Source: Dillenia suffruticosa
Taxonomy: Eukaryota; Streptophyta; Magnoliopsida; Dilleniales; Dilleniaceae
NCBI GenBank assembly: GCA_033439265.1
Contig: JAVTVX010000024.1
Coordinates: forward strand, 15,608,501 to 15,672,500
Direction: 5' to 3'
Length of the DNA stretch: 64,000 nucleotides
Below the pieces are notes generated by a model. That model was not told the origin of the DNA and searched no databases. It saw only the letters and a list, made by a program, of their open reading frames with translations. A program made the position numbers and the translations under genes. This document shows, piece after piece, positions 46,479 to 58,372 of this stretch (position 1 is the first letter of the stretch; every line of letters begins with the position of its first letter).

Positions 46479-46865
46479 ATGATAGGTACTCTACCTATTT
46501 TCAGAATAGATGCTCGTATCCTTATTGACACGGGGTCTAACTATTCGTATGTGAGCTATCAATTTTTCCGACATTCTGACAAGCCGCTCTCACCTTTGGA
46601 CAAGGAGATATTGGTTATCACTCCTCTGAGTGAGCAGATTGTGCATGACACAGTGTATAGAGAATGTGAGATCAAAATTGGGGATACAGTGCTGAAGGCA
46701 GATCTAATCCCTCTCGTCGTGACTGATTTTGATGTCATCTTGGGGATGGATTGGCTACATATGCATCGGGGTTCAGTTGACTGCTTTAAGAAGCAGGTGG
46801 AGTTTCGAAGACCCGATCAGCCAGTGTTGATTTTTAAGGGCGAGAGGCAGGTTTTACCCCTCTGT
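46479..46865 (+). pseudogene. Element C aspartic protease
   Basis: Part of the 211-residue open frame 46479-47114. It reads FRIDARILIDTGSNYSYVS with an intact DTGS active site, then DTVYRECEIKIGDTVLKADL and DVILGMDWLHMHRGSVDCF. This is the plant chromovirus protease, which would release mature Gag and Pol proteins. The frame continues into the protease-reverse transcriptase linker without a stop, so this is one of the better kept segments of the element. Confidence 0.92.
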
Positions 46866-47700
46866 GTCATTTCAGTTTTGGAGGCCAAATGCTTGATTCG
46901 CTGCGGGTATACGGCATATCTGGCTCACATCATAGACACCACTACTCAGGGACCGAGACTGGAGGATGTTCCAGTGGTACAGGACTTTCCTGATGTTTTC
47001 CCCGAGGAGCTACCCGGATTACCACCGGTTCGGGAGTTTGACTTTGAGATCGATTTAGCTTCGGGACTACTCATATCTCTATGCCGCCATACAGGATGGT
47101 GCCGGCTGAGCTGAGGGAGCTTAAGGTCCCGCTGCAGGAGTTACTGGATAAGGGGTTCATCCATCCTAGCATGTCACCTTGGGGTGCTCCAGTGCTGTTT
47201 GTAAAGAAGGACGGCTCACTGAGATTGTGTATGGATTACAGGTAGCTTAATTGGGTGACTGTGAAGAACAAATATCCGCTGCCTCGCATAGATGATTTGT
47301 TTGATCAATTGCAAGGTGCCCGAGTTTTCTCAAAGATTGATCTTCGATCAGGATATCATCAGTTACGGATTAGGAGTCAAGATGTGCCAAAGATAGCTTT
47401 CCGTACTCGATACGGACACTACGAATTTCTAATCATGCCATTTGGACTGACTAATGTCCCTACTGTATTCATGGACTTGATGAATAGAGTTTTTCACGAC
47501 TATCTGGACTAATTTATCATAGTCTTCATAGATGATATACTGGTGTATTCGCGGAGTGATGAGAATCATATTCAGTATCTTCGCACCGTTTTACAGATCC
47601 TCTGCGATGAGCAGTTGTATGCCAAATTCACAAAATGTGAATTTTGGCTAAGATAGGTTGGATTTTTGGAGCATGTCGTTTCTGCGGAAGGGATTTTTGT
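46866..47700 (+). pseudogene. Element C reverse transcriptase
   Basis: Starts in frame with the protease ([13 protein letters not shown] near 47020-47060). A frameshift near 47065 moves it to another frame ([20 protein letters not shown], then [20 protein letters not shown]), and an in-frame stop at about 47244 precedes [36 protein letters not shown] and [21 protein letters not shown] stop near 47510 precedes [11 protein letters not shown]. All catalytic residues (KIDL Asp and FIDD) are present. The decay consists mainly of stops and small frameshifts. Confidence 0.93.
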
Positions 47701-48300
47701 TGATCCACAGAAGGTCGATGCCATTACAAGATGGGAGCAGCCACAGAAGGTGTCAAGTTTGTATGGGATAACCATTGTGTGGCGAGTTTTCAAGAGCTCA
47801 AATAACGGTTGACTACAGTTCTGATTTTGGCACTTCCCACCAGCAGTCGGGAGTGCATAGTGTACAGTGATACTAGCCGACAGGGGTTGGGTTGTGTTTT
47901 GATGCAAAATGGTCGGGTGATCGCCTATGCCTCTAGATAGTTGAAGAAACATGAGGTGAATTATCCGACACATGATCTGGAGCTTGCGGCCATAGTCTTT
48001 GGATTGAAGATATGGCGCCATTACTTGTACAGGGTGACTTGCCAGGTATATACTGAGATGGTTGGAACTCCTCAAAGATTATGATTTTGTCATTGATTAT
48101 CATTCAGGCAAAGCCAATGTGGTTGCTAATGCCTAGAGCCAGAAATCAGCTTTATCGTCTCAGGAGAACGATACGACATACCTCACTTGTTTGATGGAAC
48201 TCCGGGATTTGGGAGTCAGATTGGCTAGTGATGATCAGGGCACTGTGCTCACCAGGTTTGAGGTTAGGCTGACGCTGTTGGACTATATTAGGGAGTTTCA
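47701..48300 (+). pseudogene. Element C RNase H, with internal deletions
   Basis: Reads DPQKVDAITRWEQPQKV (47703-47755), then jumps to KFVWDNHC..SFQELKQRLT, showing loss of the IRSFLGLAGYYRRF segment present in element D. Then CIVYSDTSRQGLGCVLMQNG (47855-47910) and [20 protein letters not shown] (47945-48005). A second deletion near 48058 removes the segment before [19 protein letters not shown]. RNase H would destroy the RNA strand; it cannot be functional here. Confidence 0.85.
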
Positions 48301-49504
48301 AGGCACTGATACTGAGTTCTAGGCTCTTACTGAGAGAGCCCGTAGAGGTGATATAGATGATTTCAGAGTCCGTAGTGATGGACTTCTGACTTATCGAGAT
48401 AGAGTGGCTATACCTGCCGATGACAACTATTCGGTCTATGCCTTGCACTTGGGTAGTACAAAGATGTATCGAACTATTCGGGACAACTATTGGTGGCCAT
48501 GTATGAAGAGGGACATTACGGAATTTGTAGCTATATGTTTAGTCTGTCAGCAGGTGAAGGCTGAGCATCAGAGGCCAGCGGGTTTACTACAGCCTCTTCC
48601 CATTCTTGTATGGAAGTGGAAACATATGACTATGGACTTTGTTATGGGATTGCCGCGGACTCAGACCAAATATGATGCCATTTGGGTGGTAGTCGATCGA
48701 CTCACCAAGTCTGTCCATTTCATCCCGATGCACAGCGACTCTCCACTGGAGACATTGGCACGTCTGTATATTGACGAAATGGTCATACTGCATGGGGTTC
48801 CGTGTCCATAGTCTCGGATAGAGATCCGAGGTTCACTTCTCGATTTTGGCCCAAGCTACGGAAACTTTGGACACACAACTTAGTTTTAGCACAGCATATC
48901 ACTCACAGACAGATAGACAGTCAGAGAGGACCATTTAGACGCTCGAGGATTTGCTTCGGGCTTGTGTTATGGATTTTTGGGGTAATTGGGACATGCATTT
49001 ACCGCTAGTGGAGTTTGCATATAAAAATAGTTATCAGGCCAGCATCGGCATGCCACCCTATAAGGTACTTTACGGCAGAAAGTGTCGCACCCCGTTGTTT
49101 TGGGATGAGGTAGGCGAAAGACGCCTTACTAGTGTTGAGTTAGTCGAAGAGACTAAAGACAGGTTCAGGGTAATCTGCGAGCGGTTGAAAGCCGCCCAAG
49201 ACAGACAGAGGACATATGCGGATCGAAAACACCGACCTTTAGAATTTGAGGTGGGTAATATGATATTTTTGAGGATTTTTTCCTTGAAGAGACTCATTCG
49301 ATATCGGCAGCGGGGCAAGTTGAGCCCCAGATACATTAGCCCGTTTCGTATCCTTAGTAGGGTTGAGAGCGTGACATACAGACTAGAGCTGCCAAACGAG
49401 TTATCTCGAATCCATGATGTCTTCCATGTATCAGTGTTGAGGAAGTACATCCCAGATCCTTCGCATATTTTGGAGCCTCCGCCAGTAGAGGTACAAGAGA
49501 CTTG
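48301..49504 (+). pseudogene. Element C integrase
   Basis: Frame 48404-48811 reads LGSTKMYRTIRDNYWWPCMK, ICLVCQQVKAEHQRPAGLL (zinc-binding end) and KWKHMTMDFVMGLPRTQTKY, containing the first catalytic Asp. After a frame change VSDRDPRFTSRFW gives the second Asp (48810-48850), and near 48905-48930 QTDRQSERTI carries the Glu. Frame 48951-49505 is the C-terminal part: VEFAYKNSYQASIGMPPYK, YGRKCRTPLFWDEVGERR, RGKLSPRYISPFRIL, DVFHVSVLRKYIPDPSHILE. It is broken by stops near 48790 and 48935. Confidence 0.92.
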
Positions 49505-49670
49505 AGTCTACCTGTTCAGCTAGTGGCCATACTTGACCAGCAAATCTGGCAGCTACGGAACAGTGAGATATCTCTTGTTCGAGTACTATGGTGAAGTGAT
49601 TAGGTCGAAGAAGAGATCTGGGAGCCCGAGGAGCCTATGAGGAGACAGTACCCCAATTTATTTTCTGTAT
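49505..49670 (+). pseudogene. Element C chromodomain
   Basis: Directly after the integrase, the translation reads VAILDQQIWQLRNSEISLVR, then VLW with stops, then VEEEIWEPEEPMRRQYPNLF. The W..EE..W.PE..M..YP pattern is the chromodomain at the end of chromovirus integrases, which reads histone marks to target integration. Two stops lie in the middle. Confidence 0.85.
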
Positions 49671-49717
49671 AGTTTAACTTTCTTTTAGTTTCGAGGATGA
49701 AACTTGTTTTTAGGGGG

Positions 49718-49735
49718 TTAGAAAATGTAACACCG
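49718..49735 (+). other. Element C polypurine tract
   Basis: taggggggttag-like purine-rich DNA ending gaaaa lies immediately before the 3' LTR start TGTAACACC at 49736. Confidence 0.75.
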
Positions 49736-52700
49736 ATACTCGGTGCCCGAACAAGTGTATTGGTTTTGAAATATTTATATACATAGAGAAATTTCTTTTT
49801 TATATTGAATTTTGATTTTGGGATCTTTAAATTGAATTTTGGTAAAAATTAAGTTGTCGTGTTTGTAAATCGTAGTGAACCCATTATTTTTATGAAATTC
49901 GCAAGCTAGCAAAAAGGTGAATGTGAATATATATATATATATATATATTATTTTCTAAAAAAAAAAAAAGAAGAAGAAGAGAGAGAGGAAGGAGGAAATG
50001 CGGCGTTTCGGCCTGAAACGCGGCATTCTCCCCTTTGTCAGATTAGGGCTAAAAGCCCTAATTGGTCTCTCTCTCTTCATCTCTCTCTCCGACTCTTTGT
50101 CTCCCCTCTCCCCGCCTCTTCCTCTCCCGCGACAGCACCTCCCTTGCCCGAAGCCGCCGCGCACCACCACCACCACCACCACCACCACTGTCTTCTTCTT
50201 CTTCTCTCTCTCTCTATCCTTCCCTCTCAGTTTCTCTCTCTCTATGCTGCTCACTCTCTCCTTATCTCTCGCGATCTCCCTCCCTTTCGATCGCACTCCA
50301 CCGCGAGCTGTGAATCGCGCTCCTTCACAGCCTCCCGCGAGCGTGCCAGCCTGCAGTGCATCCCTTCGCCACAGCGCGCGATTGCAGCGCCTTCCGCCAC
50401 GGTGCAAAAGCGACTGCGCGGCCTTCAGCCGAGTACGCCACAGCGCGATTGAGTGCGCCACAGCGCGACAGTGCTCGACAGAGCATGATACAGTGCCTTC
50501 CGCCACAGCGCAAGCACGAGCGCGCGACCTTCACCGAGTGCGTCACAATGCGACAGCACTTGACAGAGCGCAGCTGTAGACCTCCCACCAGCGCGCACTC
50601 CAACCCACTAGCAGGCCAGCCCACCAGCCCACCAGCTTGCAACCGGCTTTCTCCTTTGAGAGCTATCTGCCATCCTCGCAGAAATCCTTCACTATAGGAA
50701 ACGGTTGTGTTAGACGTGGTTTAGTGTTTAGAAATTGATTTAATTGCTAACGTCATTTTAAAATTGAAAATATTACAGGTTTTAAATTAATCTGATGGGC
50801 GAACGAAATCTAGGTTTGAGATTCGAGTAAATCTAGGTAAGGGAAATGAAATTATTTCCATAATTAAATTTAATTTTGTCGAATTTAGGTTGAATTTAGA
50901 ACGGAAGTTATATATATGTTGTTATGGCTTAAAATCTATATTTAAGTTCTTAGAACATGTGGTTAAATGTACCAAAATTTTGGAGTATGTTTTGACTTGA
51001 AAATGAAAATAGGTTTCGATATTGTTAAAATGACATATGGTTTGAAGAAATCAGAGGAGAATTGAAAAGTGTATGATTTTTCAAAGATTTTTCTAACTTG
51101 TAGGAAATTTATGTATTTTAGATTTGTTTTCGATTTTGAACGGTTTTAGTTTTGAAATTATCTTGATTTTGATTTGGTTATTTACTTGTAAATTGAACGA
51201 AATTGATGACATTGGTGTATATTTATAAATTGAAGAATTTAGGGTTTGTACGAACTTAAGAAAAATGATAAATCCTAAAAATAGTCAGAAATTTGATGAA
51301 AATCGTGATGATTTGATTAGGTTAGCTTTCTTGGTGATTCGATTAAGGGGAGCTTTGATTCTACATGTTGTAGCTTTATTGGGGAGTGCACTATCCTCCC
51401 CAAATCAGTGAGTGAGATTTGTTTCAATACTTTTATTTAATATGTAAATCCTATTTTAAAATATTTGATAAATGAGCATGATTTGCAGCGTGCTTGAAAT
51501 GTTTTGACTGGTTTTGAAATTGATTTTTGTAAACCGATGGAGTGTCCAAAAACTGTGTTGAAATATTGAAATTATGCATCCATGTGGTTGAAATGTATAA
51601 TGTGCCATTTTATGCTATATGTTGCATTTGGTTTGTGAACCTGATTTCGAAACATTTTGATACAATTTTGGATTTGGCCTTGAGGGTTTTGGTATGCATT
51701 GTTTCGTAGCTATGAAGGACACCGTGAGAGACGCTTTGGTGGTGTCCGGATATGCCTAGGCCCGGGTATCCCACGAGTTGTCGTGATTTTTATTAACGAC
51801 ACGGTACTATCCAGGTTAAACCCGAAAGGGAGAGGATTTGGATACTCTCTCCAAGTCTAGCATCTGGACGAGGTGCGTCGCTAACGCTGGGATAGAGAGC
51901 ACTTTAAATAAATTTGCATATAACACCCCCGATGCGCCTATCATAGGTCGCGATAGACCTCTGCCAGGAATTTTCGGTTGGTAGCTCTATGATTTTAGTG
52001 ACAGTGTTTTGGATGCATATTTGACTTGAAAATGCGTGGTAGTGATATATTGTTGAAATGAAAAGCATGATAATTTGAAATATGATTCGTATACTTATAC
52101 TTTGACACTCCCGTTTCATACTTCATATTAGATGATTGCATTGACCCACTTACTAACTGAGTATTCTTCCCCGAGTACTCACCCCTCATTTCCTTTCTTG
52201 TTTCAGAGCTAGTATTTGACAAGGAGCGTTGCTTTTAGGATGCTAGTATCATTGTGAGATCTGGTTTGAACTTGAGGAGTCATTATATATTTCTGCTGCA
52301 AAATTTGTATTAGTAATGTATATGCATTCTGAGATCTATAGACAACCATTGTGTAATTTTGGGATGACTATATAAATATGGACATTTAAATTGTGAACTC
52401 TCATGTCATTGCATAACATTGCATTGAGACATTTCTTATTCGTTGTGTATGTACTTGGAAATGTGTTGTCGTAAAAGTGTACTCTAGGATCGCTCGGTGC
52501 CACCTCTAAATCACAAGAGGGGCAATTGGCGGCGGTTCATGCCTTTGATGCGGGCATGGCAGTGGAGGTCTATGGCTAGGTTGTTAGAAATTTTTATAGT
52601 CTTGCGTTATTGTGGATGTTGGCTGTGGGATTGGTTGATTTTGGAGAGGCCTGGATTGCCATTTGATATTTTGTAGGATGGTTGTGATTTATATAGGATT

Positions 52701-52816
52701 AGTTGTACTTGGAAAACCTCAGAAATATGGGGAGATTCTGCCCGATTTTTTGTAAAAATACAGCTGGCATTCAGGACAACGGACGGCTATTCACGATCCC
52801 GGTTCGGGACGTAACA
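49736..52816 (+). repeat. Element C 3' LTR
   Basis: 3081 bp, TGTAACACCGATACTCGG to ACGTAACA, aligned with 41665-44845. It has a (TA)n tract at 49926-49949, the palindrome at about 50039-50063, a GC-rich block to 50650, and later an acceptor-like ttcctttcttgtttcag at about 52190-52206. Open frames of 100-190 codons in the GC-rich block occur on both strands and are not accepted as genes. Confidence 0.93.
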
Positions 52817-52821
52817 GATGA

Positions 52822-53744
52822 TGTCAGATTTCTCTAAATTAGATTTATCCAATGGGTATGCAATCCCTAATTTGACTAACAAAAACTCAAATACAATTTT
52901 AATTAAGTTATATTGCATTATGTTCTATGGAATATCCATAATTTAAGGTTTCTCCTAAAACCCCACATACAAAATTAATCATTCATTGATCTCATATTCC
53001 TATATGGATTTTATTGTATTAAATTAATCTCTTGCAATTATATTGGTCATGCATGCATTCAATCTAAAATCATACAAAACATAGATCCAAGTGAAGCATT
53101 AAGATCAATAATAAAATCTCATCAAATAATAATTATGCTAATAAATTTTAAGGAAAAGAAATAAGTTCAAATCATATTATTAATCAAAGAACAGAATTCA
53201 TAGAGTCCTAGGAAAAAGAAACTAACTAAGCACAATCAAGAAAAAAATTCTAGAATCTGGGTGGATGTATATATATGTGTGTGGTCTCGAGGCTTGCCTC
53301 TCATTTACAGAACTAAAACCCTAAATCAACGAAAATTCATGAGTTCTTGAAAGCTTGGTTGATTTGGAGAATTGTTCTTGATAAACATTACTTTCTTGCT
53401 TTCTCAAGATTTGGAAACTTCATCCTTATCTTGATTTTCAACACTATAGCAATTTCTTTCCAATTTTCGGATACTTTCTGGCCTGAATTAGCTAGATTTG
53501 TAGGCCTTAAAATCTAGTTTCCAACTCAACAATATCGAAGTAAAAAATTATGTCTAAAATATTAACAGTTATTTGTGCAGTCCAAATTTCTTTAAATAAG
53601 CCCAATATTACCTAAAATAAGACCCACGAATTTAATTAGTATAATATTATAAAATAAAGTTTAAAATAGTCCTAAAAATCATAAATAAAAGCTAAAATAA
53701 AATAAAATAATATAATTCAATTATATAAAAATTATTACTATCAA
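52822..53744 (-). repeat. Element B LTR (5' LTR), right part
   Basis: Continues the LTR interrupted at 41664; bases 52817-52821 are the gatga duplicate. It ends CTATCA at 53744. It matches the 3' LTR at 32765-33917 apart from the MITE-like insert. Confidence 0.85.
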
Positions 53745-54813
53745 TTTCCAAACTTTGCAGACTAATTTCTTGGATTGTTTTGTTTATCATCAAAATCTAA
53801 ATAAGCCAACACAAATCTACTTGGTGTTACTTTGTAGTCGATTTGTGCTTGACATTGTTTAAGTACATTTGCATTGTTACTTTTGCAATTCAACTTGTTG
53901 TTGTTATGTAGTCTACTTGGACTTGACTTTGCTTAAGTGTGTTTGCACTATAGCTCATGAAAGTCGACTTGGTGTTGCTTAGTAGTTGACTTGGTAAAAC
54001 TTGACTTAGTGTATTTTCCATTTTGGCTCGGTACAAGTTGGCTTGCTAATACATGTAGTCGATTAGTGCAGTGTTCTATGTAGTTGACTTCTTATGCAAG
54101 TCAACTTGGACAAAGATGTAAGTCAACTTGTGCTTAATGTCTATTGAGATTTTGAATGTGATGCACATGTGTAAGTCGACTAAGTATAGTGTAGAGATTG
54201 ACTTGAGGTCAGTGACACTCAAAATGTTCTAAGTCCCGAAAGTGTAAGTTGACTTGTTGTAACGTGTAAGTCGACTTGGCCTAAGCTCTATGTCTTGGCC
54301 TATGTCATGGCTCGTGTCATGCTTGTGTTGACTTTCACAAATTTATGCAAGTTGACTTGGTGCAATCTATAATTCGACTTGGCCTAGTGCATGACTTATG
54401 TTTTAATGTCTGGCTGGTGTCTTAGCATACGTTATGGCTTGTGACATGGTTTGTGTTCCTAATACCTTGTATTTTTGTAAGCCAGTATGTGAGTCAATTT
54501 GATTTCCATAGATTTTTTTTAGTGTTGAATATGCAAATCAACTTCTGACTATAGTAGGTCAATTTGATTTGAATATAGTTTGTCTTATTTTCATTTGATC
54601 ATTGGTCTTTTAAATTTTGACCGTTACGATTTTGAAACTTTTGACTATAAAGTTATATTAAGTGAATGAGTCAACTTGTGTTTTGGGTAGGTCGACTTGG
54701 TCATTAGACTTAACTTAGTCTTATTTCATGGAGAGTTTTTCGAGTTGACTTGGTTTCTTAGGTAAGTCGACTTGACTACTCTACTGTCTAAGTTTATCCA
54801 ACTTGAAACATAT
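53745..54813. repeat. gtcgactt-word array (copia LTR/UTR-like), left part
   Basis: About 1 kb with degenerate gtcgacttg, agtcaacttg and gttgacttg words every 20-60 bases and no coding frame. It resembles the arrays at 2810-3110, 5500-5810, 14995-15560 and 62100-62600, so it is probably LTR or spacer DNA of a related copia element. It is split by the solo LTR at 54814 and resumes at 57418. Confidence 0.6.
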
Positions 54814-55741
54814 TGTGACGACCCGCTATTCAGTCGTGGCACTCCCTAACAAAAGGATATAAACAAGCAAATGCGGAAGCAATCAACCAAATTAAAATGC
54901 GACATCTGGACTTGCGACAGTCGTACTCCCCGTGTGTGATAACACGGAAGGAGATTTATATTAAAAGAAAATAATTTGTTTGTTCTTTCCAAATAAAATC
55001 ACGAAAAAGTCTCTCCTACTTAATAACTATTTAGCCATCTGGGGTAATATGATAAAAGTTAATATGACACTTATATTATCAAACAAGCTGACATCAATAG
55101 CCCTCCTGGTTGCCTAGCATAACATACTATAGTATTGAATACCATATCCACAAAACTATATATAATATGTTTTCATGTGTTAAAACTATACATGTTTGTA
55201 GGAATACATCCCAACTATTAATAAGAAAATAAATAATTACATGTCTCAAACAAAATAAAAGGGGTCTACGATGGAAAGGGATCTAAATCCCTCAACTCAA
55301 ATGCCTCTACCCTAGGCTTCCCTCTCGTCTCCTAGATCACCTGAAAATGAGGATATTGGGGTCAGTATAAACTGAGCGGCACATAGGGAACCAATAGCAA
55401 GTAATACAAGCAACATACACAAAAATATTAACATGACTATATAAGAATCAGAATCATAGCAAAGTATACCAACGATACACATTAACCCAAAAGGATAATC
55501 ACAATTGCCACATTTAAAACCATTATATTTTTTTCTTATTTTCATTGTTCTAATTTAATTTGACATTTAAAGAAAGGAATGGGTGTCGAACCAAGTTAGT
55601 GTATGAGGATCTAAAGAGCAAGCAAAAAAGTCGGTATTTCTAAATGAAATGTAGGTCTTTTAGGTTAGACATATCAAATACTTCACCTGCTTCTAATTCT
55701 ACCCTCGCAGGGAGAAGAGATATATCCATAGTTCCTCAATT

Positions 55742-55835
55742 TTCGCCCGTAGGCTTCGCAAAGCTTTCAGAACTCCATATACCAACTGTACTCCTTAAGC
55801 TTCGCCCGTAGGCTTCGCAATGCTTTCGGAGTTAT
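55742..55835. repeat. 59-base tandem repeat
   Basis: ttcgcccgtaggcttcgcaa begins at 55742 and again at 55801, each followed by a ctttc..a segment; two imperfect units. Confidence 0.9.
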
Positions 55836-56129
55836 CATTATAATATCACTTTCTCTTTATATTATTTCATATTCACATAAGTAATAATCACAAAGATTCC
55901 AATTTATCACAGGGATTACATAGGATTCGTAGTAAAATTCAGTACCAATTGTAAAAAGCATGCCATATTAAACAATATTAAGCCCAAATTTAACAATATA
56001 ACTTGCGCAGTTATTGAAAAACTATCATAACTTCTTCTGTAAATATCAGATTGAGATGTTTTCAATGGGTATTTAAAGATAAGACATTGGGTTACAATGT
56101 TAATGTTCAAAAGTTAGCCTAATTCAATT

Positions 56130-56590
56130 TAGAAGGTAGCCAACAATAAAGGCAAAATTCAACATAGAAATAGACTGAAATAGGCTTTTTTGTAGAAAAT
56201 GTGACAATTTAAAAATTTACCAAAAATTCATTTCTCAATGAAACCTTTTGAAATATAAGTCATTTTAAAGTTATGGACATCTAGGTTCTTACAAAGAATA
56301 CCTCATTCAATTTGCAATTCTACAGAGAAAGATATTTAACAAATAATAGAGTATGGGCATGCTATAAACAGAACAGTCTTTTTGATGTGATCATGCTATT
56401 TTAAAAATTCATCAAAAATCCAATTCTCCTTGAAACTCTTTGAATCTTATGTGATTTTAAAGCTACAAAAGTTTAGTTTCATCAAGAGAAAACCTATTCA
56501 ATTTGGAGTTATACAGAGAAAGATATTTAGTAAAGAATAGGGCCTGGTCAGGTTATCCAGCGTACCAATTTCTAGGGTTTCATCCAAGGA
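56130..56590. repeat. About 191-base degenerate tandem repeat
   Basis: acagagaaagatattta occurs at 56322 and 56513 (191 apart), and caaaaattcatttctc at 56221 pairs with caaaaatccaattctc at 56413. A weaker third copy (taattcaattta near 56119) lies one period upstream. Confidence 0.7.
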
Positions 56591-57417
56591 CGGGATTTTC
56601 TTTATCACTAATTCATTTTCTCCAAATTCCAGCAATACAATTATATCAAAAATATGTTCTATAGTATTATTAGGCATCAATTTAGCAAAAATATATAAGG
56701 TACTTGCCTCAAAGTTGTAATTTTTTCCTTTGATTTTCCTTCCTTTCCTCTCCAAGCTTCCTTTGAATTTCTAGCTTGTTCTTTAGGTATTTTGCACTTC
56801 CTTTTACTTCCCAAAGGCTAGGGTTACCATATACATGGATGTAGGTATGTTATTTCAAGCTTAAAGGATAGTTTTAATGGAGGTTGGGGTGATTTTTTGG
56901 AGGAGGAAGATGGAATCTGAAAATGAACATTTTGGAAGAAGAAAGTTAAGCTTTTGAATTTTTTCACCATCCTTACCTCTCTACCTAAGTGGAATGTGGG
57001 GGCTAAGCATGGTGAGGTGTCAAAGCTAAGATTGCCATGTGTTGGGTGATGGTGTGCCATGGTGTCCAAATGATTTTTATGTTATTTTCTCATTTTTCTT
57101 TTTCTTTTCTTTTTCCTTTTCTTTTTTTTTTCATTTTCATTTTCTTTTGTGGGTCCCACACCAAACCCTAATTCGGTTCTCTTATTACATTCTTTTCCGA
57201 TTGTTTTCATTCGCCACTATATTCCACAATCTATGCTAGGTTCAATATACCCGACCTCTATTTAGAATCATAAACATAAAAATCAAACATGTATCTAAAA
57301 TCACAGTGTATCCAATTTTATCATAATGCGATATAAAATAATTTAAGTGTGTTAAAAAAAAACAAAAATACAAATACTAACACATACTTTCATATTTTCT
57401 CAAAACGGGATCTTACA

Positions 57418-58034
57418 CATATGATGAGTCGACTTGATTTCTCTTTGAGTCAACTTGTATATCATTCTGTCTATGCTTAAAGATAGTTTATGCTTAGCAA
57501 GTCAACATGACTCATGGATGAGTTGACTTGTTCAGGTTTGTGATTAAGTTATCTATCTTTAAACATTCTCAAATTGATTTTAACTATTTCCAAATTAATC
57601 TTTCATTGATCTAACCTATTTTGCTTATCATCTAAGTTAGGTTTGCTCACTTTTGCTCATCATCCAAACTCATTTTGCCAATACTTATACTAGCTTTGCA
57701 AATAAGCACTCAAGCTAGACAATCCTTTATATGAATATAAATTGGCTCGCTTTATATCCATAATCTCATATAGTTTTAGTGACAAACTAAGAAAGATCAA
57801 GTTTCAGATATAAACTGCTACTCAAGAGTATATCTCCAAAATGATATTGGAATGGTAAGATCATATGACTACACATCAATCACACGATATACACGAGTAC
57901 CATGTTTCTTCTCTCATTAACATTATCTTGTTTTGGTAAAATCAATGTTCTTAGCTAAGACACAACATTTGTTATTTAAGGTATCTCTTAAACTCACAAG
58001 GGGGTATTCATCATTTCAACTAAAATGAATCGAC
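57418..58034. other. gtcgact array continued and AT-rich flank
   Basis: gtcgact/gtcaact words continue from 57424 to about 57530. From 57600 on, AT-rich DNA with two tgctcatcat-like words (57615-57665) shows no coding capacity. It leads into a minus-strand copia integrase fragment. Confidence 0.5.
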
Positions 58035-58340
58035 TCAATATATTATCCTGTCTGGTGCTTCACCTCAATTTAATACACTTTGAACTTGTCAAAGTTTCCA
58101 TGCTTGTGATGCATCAAGTACATATATCCAAACCTTGAGTAATCATTCATGAAGGCCACGAAATAGTGAATACCACCATGAGCTAGTGAGCTTATATACC
58201 TTATACGTTAATGTGTACCAAGTCCAATAGTTTCTTTGACTCTAGAAAAATGACATAATGATCATATTTCTTCAAAACATCTTTCACTCTAAGGTAGTTT
58301 TTCAAGATCTAATGGACTATAAGTTCTGATTTTGAGTAAT
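58035..58340 (-). pseudogene. Copia integrase core fragment, inverted relative to the next pol
   Basis: The minus strand reads KLLDLVHINV (copia LLDLIHTDV, with the catalytic Asp replaced by Asn), then after frame changes AHGGIHYFVAFMNDYSRFGY and MYLMHHKHGNFDKFKVY, then IEVKHQTG. This is the start of a copia integrase core. It ends next to a plus-strand integrase C-terminus at 58373, so the two are in opposite directions. It could be a segment inverted within one element or a scrap of another copia family. Stops make it inactive. Confidence 0.82.
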
Positions 58341-58372
58341 CTTTGAATCCTTTCAAGATTGACACAACCTAA

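Larger units (their letters stand above)
41665..52816 (+). mobile_element. Element C: Tekay/Del-type chromovirus (Ty3/gypsy), complete but decayed
   Basis: 11,152 bp with LTRs of 3181 and 3081 bp and a perfect target duplication gatga (41660-41664 and 52817-52821). Plus-strand order: LTR, initiator-Met primer site, gag with two zinc-finger motifs, protease (DTGS), reverse transcriptase (FIDD), RNase H, integrase, chromodomain, polypurine tract, LTR. Stops and internal deletions affect gag, reverse transcriptase/RNase H and integrase, so it is non-autonomous. It belongs to the same broad family as element D and the 35300 solo LTR, and it interrupts the LTR of element B. Confidence 0.95.
32765..53744 (-). 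mobile_element. Element B: Athila-like Ty3/gypsy element, pol-deleted, with nested insertions
   Basis: The host element is recovered by removing later insertions. In plus coordinates: partial LTR 32765-33917, 3' untranslated region 33918-35299, [solo LTR 35300-38196], integrase end, protease and gag on the minus strand 38202-40860, primer site 41343-41359, LTR 41371-41664, [chromovirus C 41665-52816], LTR continued 52822-53744. Both nested insertions have perfect 5-base target duplications that rejoin the B sequence. B resembles element A in gag, protease and LTR ends. Its left LTR lacks its first part, so a deletion joined it to copia E. Confidence 0.85.
54814..57417 (-). mobile_element. Solo LTR, probably Ty3/gypsy, minus orientation
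   Basis: 2604 bp, TGTGACGACCCGC to GGGATCTTACA on the plus strand, flanked by a perfect target duplication catat (54809-54813 and 57418-57422). Read on the minus strand it begins TGTAAGATCCCG and ends GTCGTCACA, the style of the other chromovirus LTRs here, hence the orientation. It contains a 59-base tandem repeat at 55742-55830 and a roughly 191-base repeat at 56130-56590. No internal coding region remains. Confidence 0.85.

Noticed and set aside
47572-48075. 167-codon minus-strand frame
   Set aside because: Antisense of the element C reverse transcriptase/RNase H region.
49998-50579. 193-codon frame in the element C 3' LTR
   Set aside because: LTR DNA with Ser/Leu/Pro-rich low-complexity translation; not matched in frame by the 5' LTR.
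53790-53811. A minus-strand copia LTR start (ttatcatcaaaatctaaataa on the plus strand) next to element B
   Set aside because: Only a dozen bases resemble the LTR opening, there is no polypurine tract beside it, and the sequence beyond is more word array; not enough to call a boundary.
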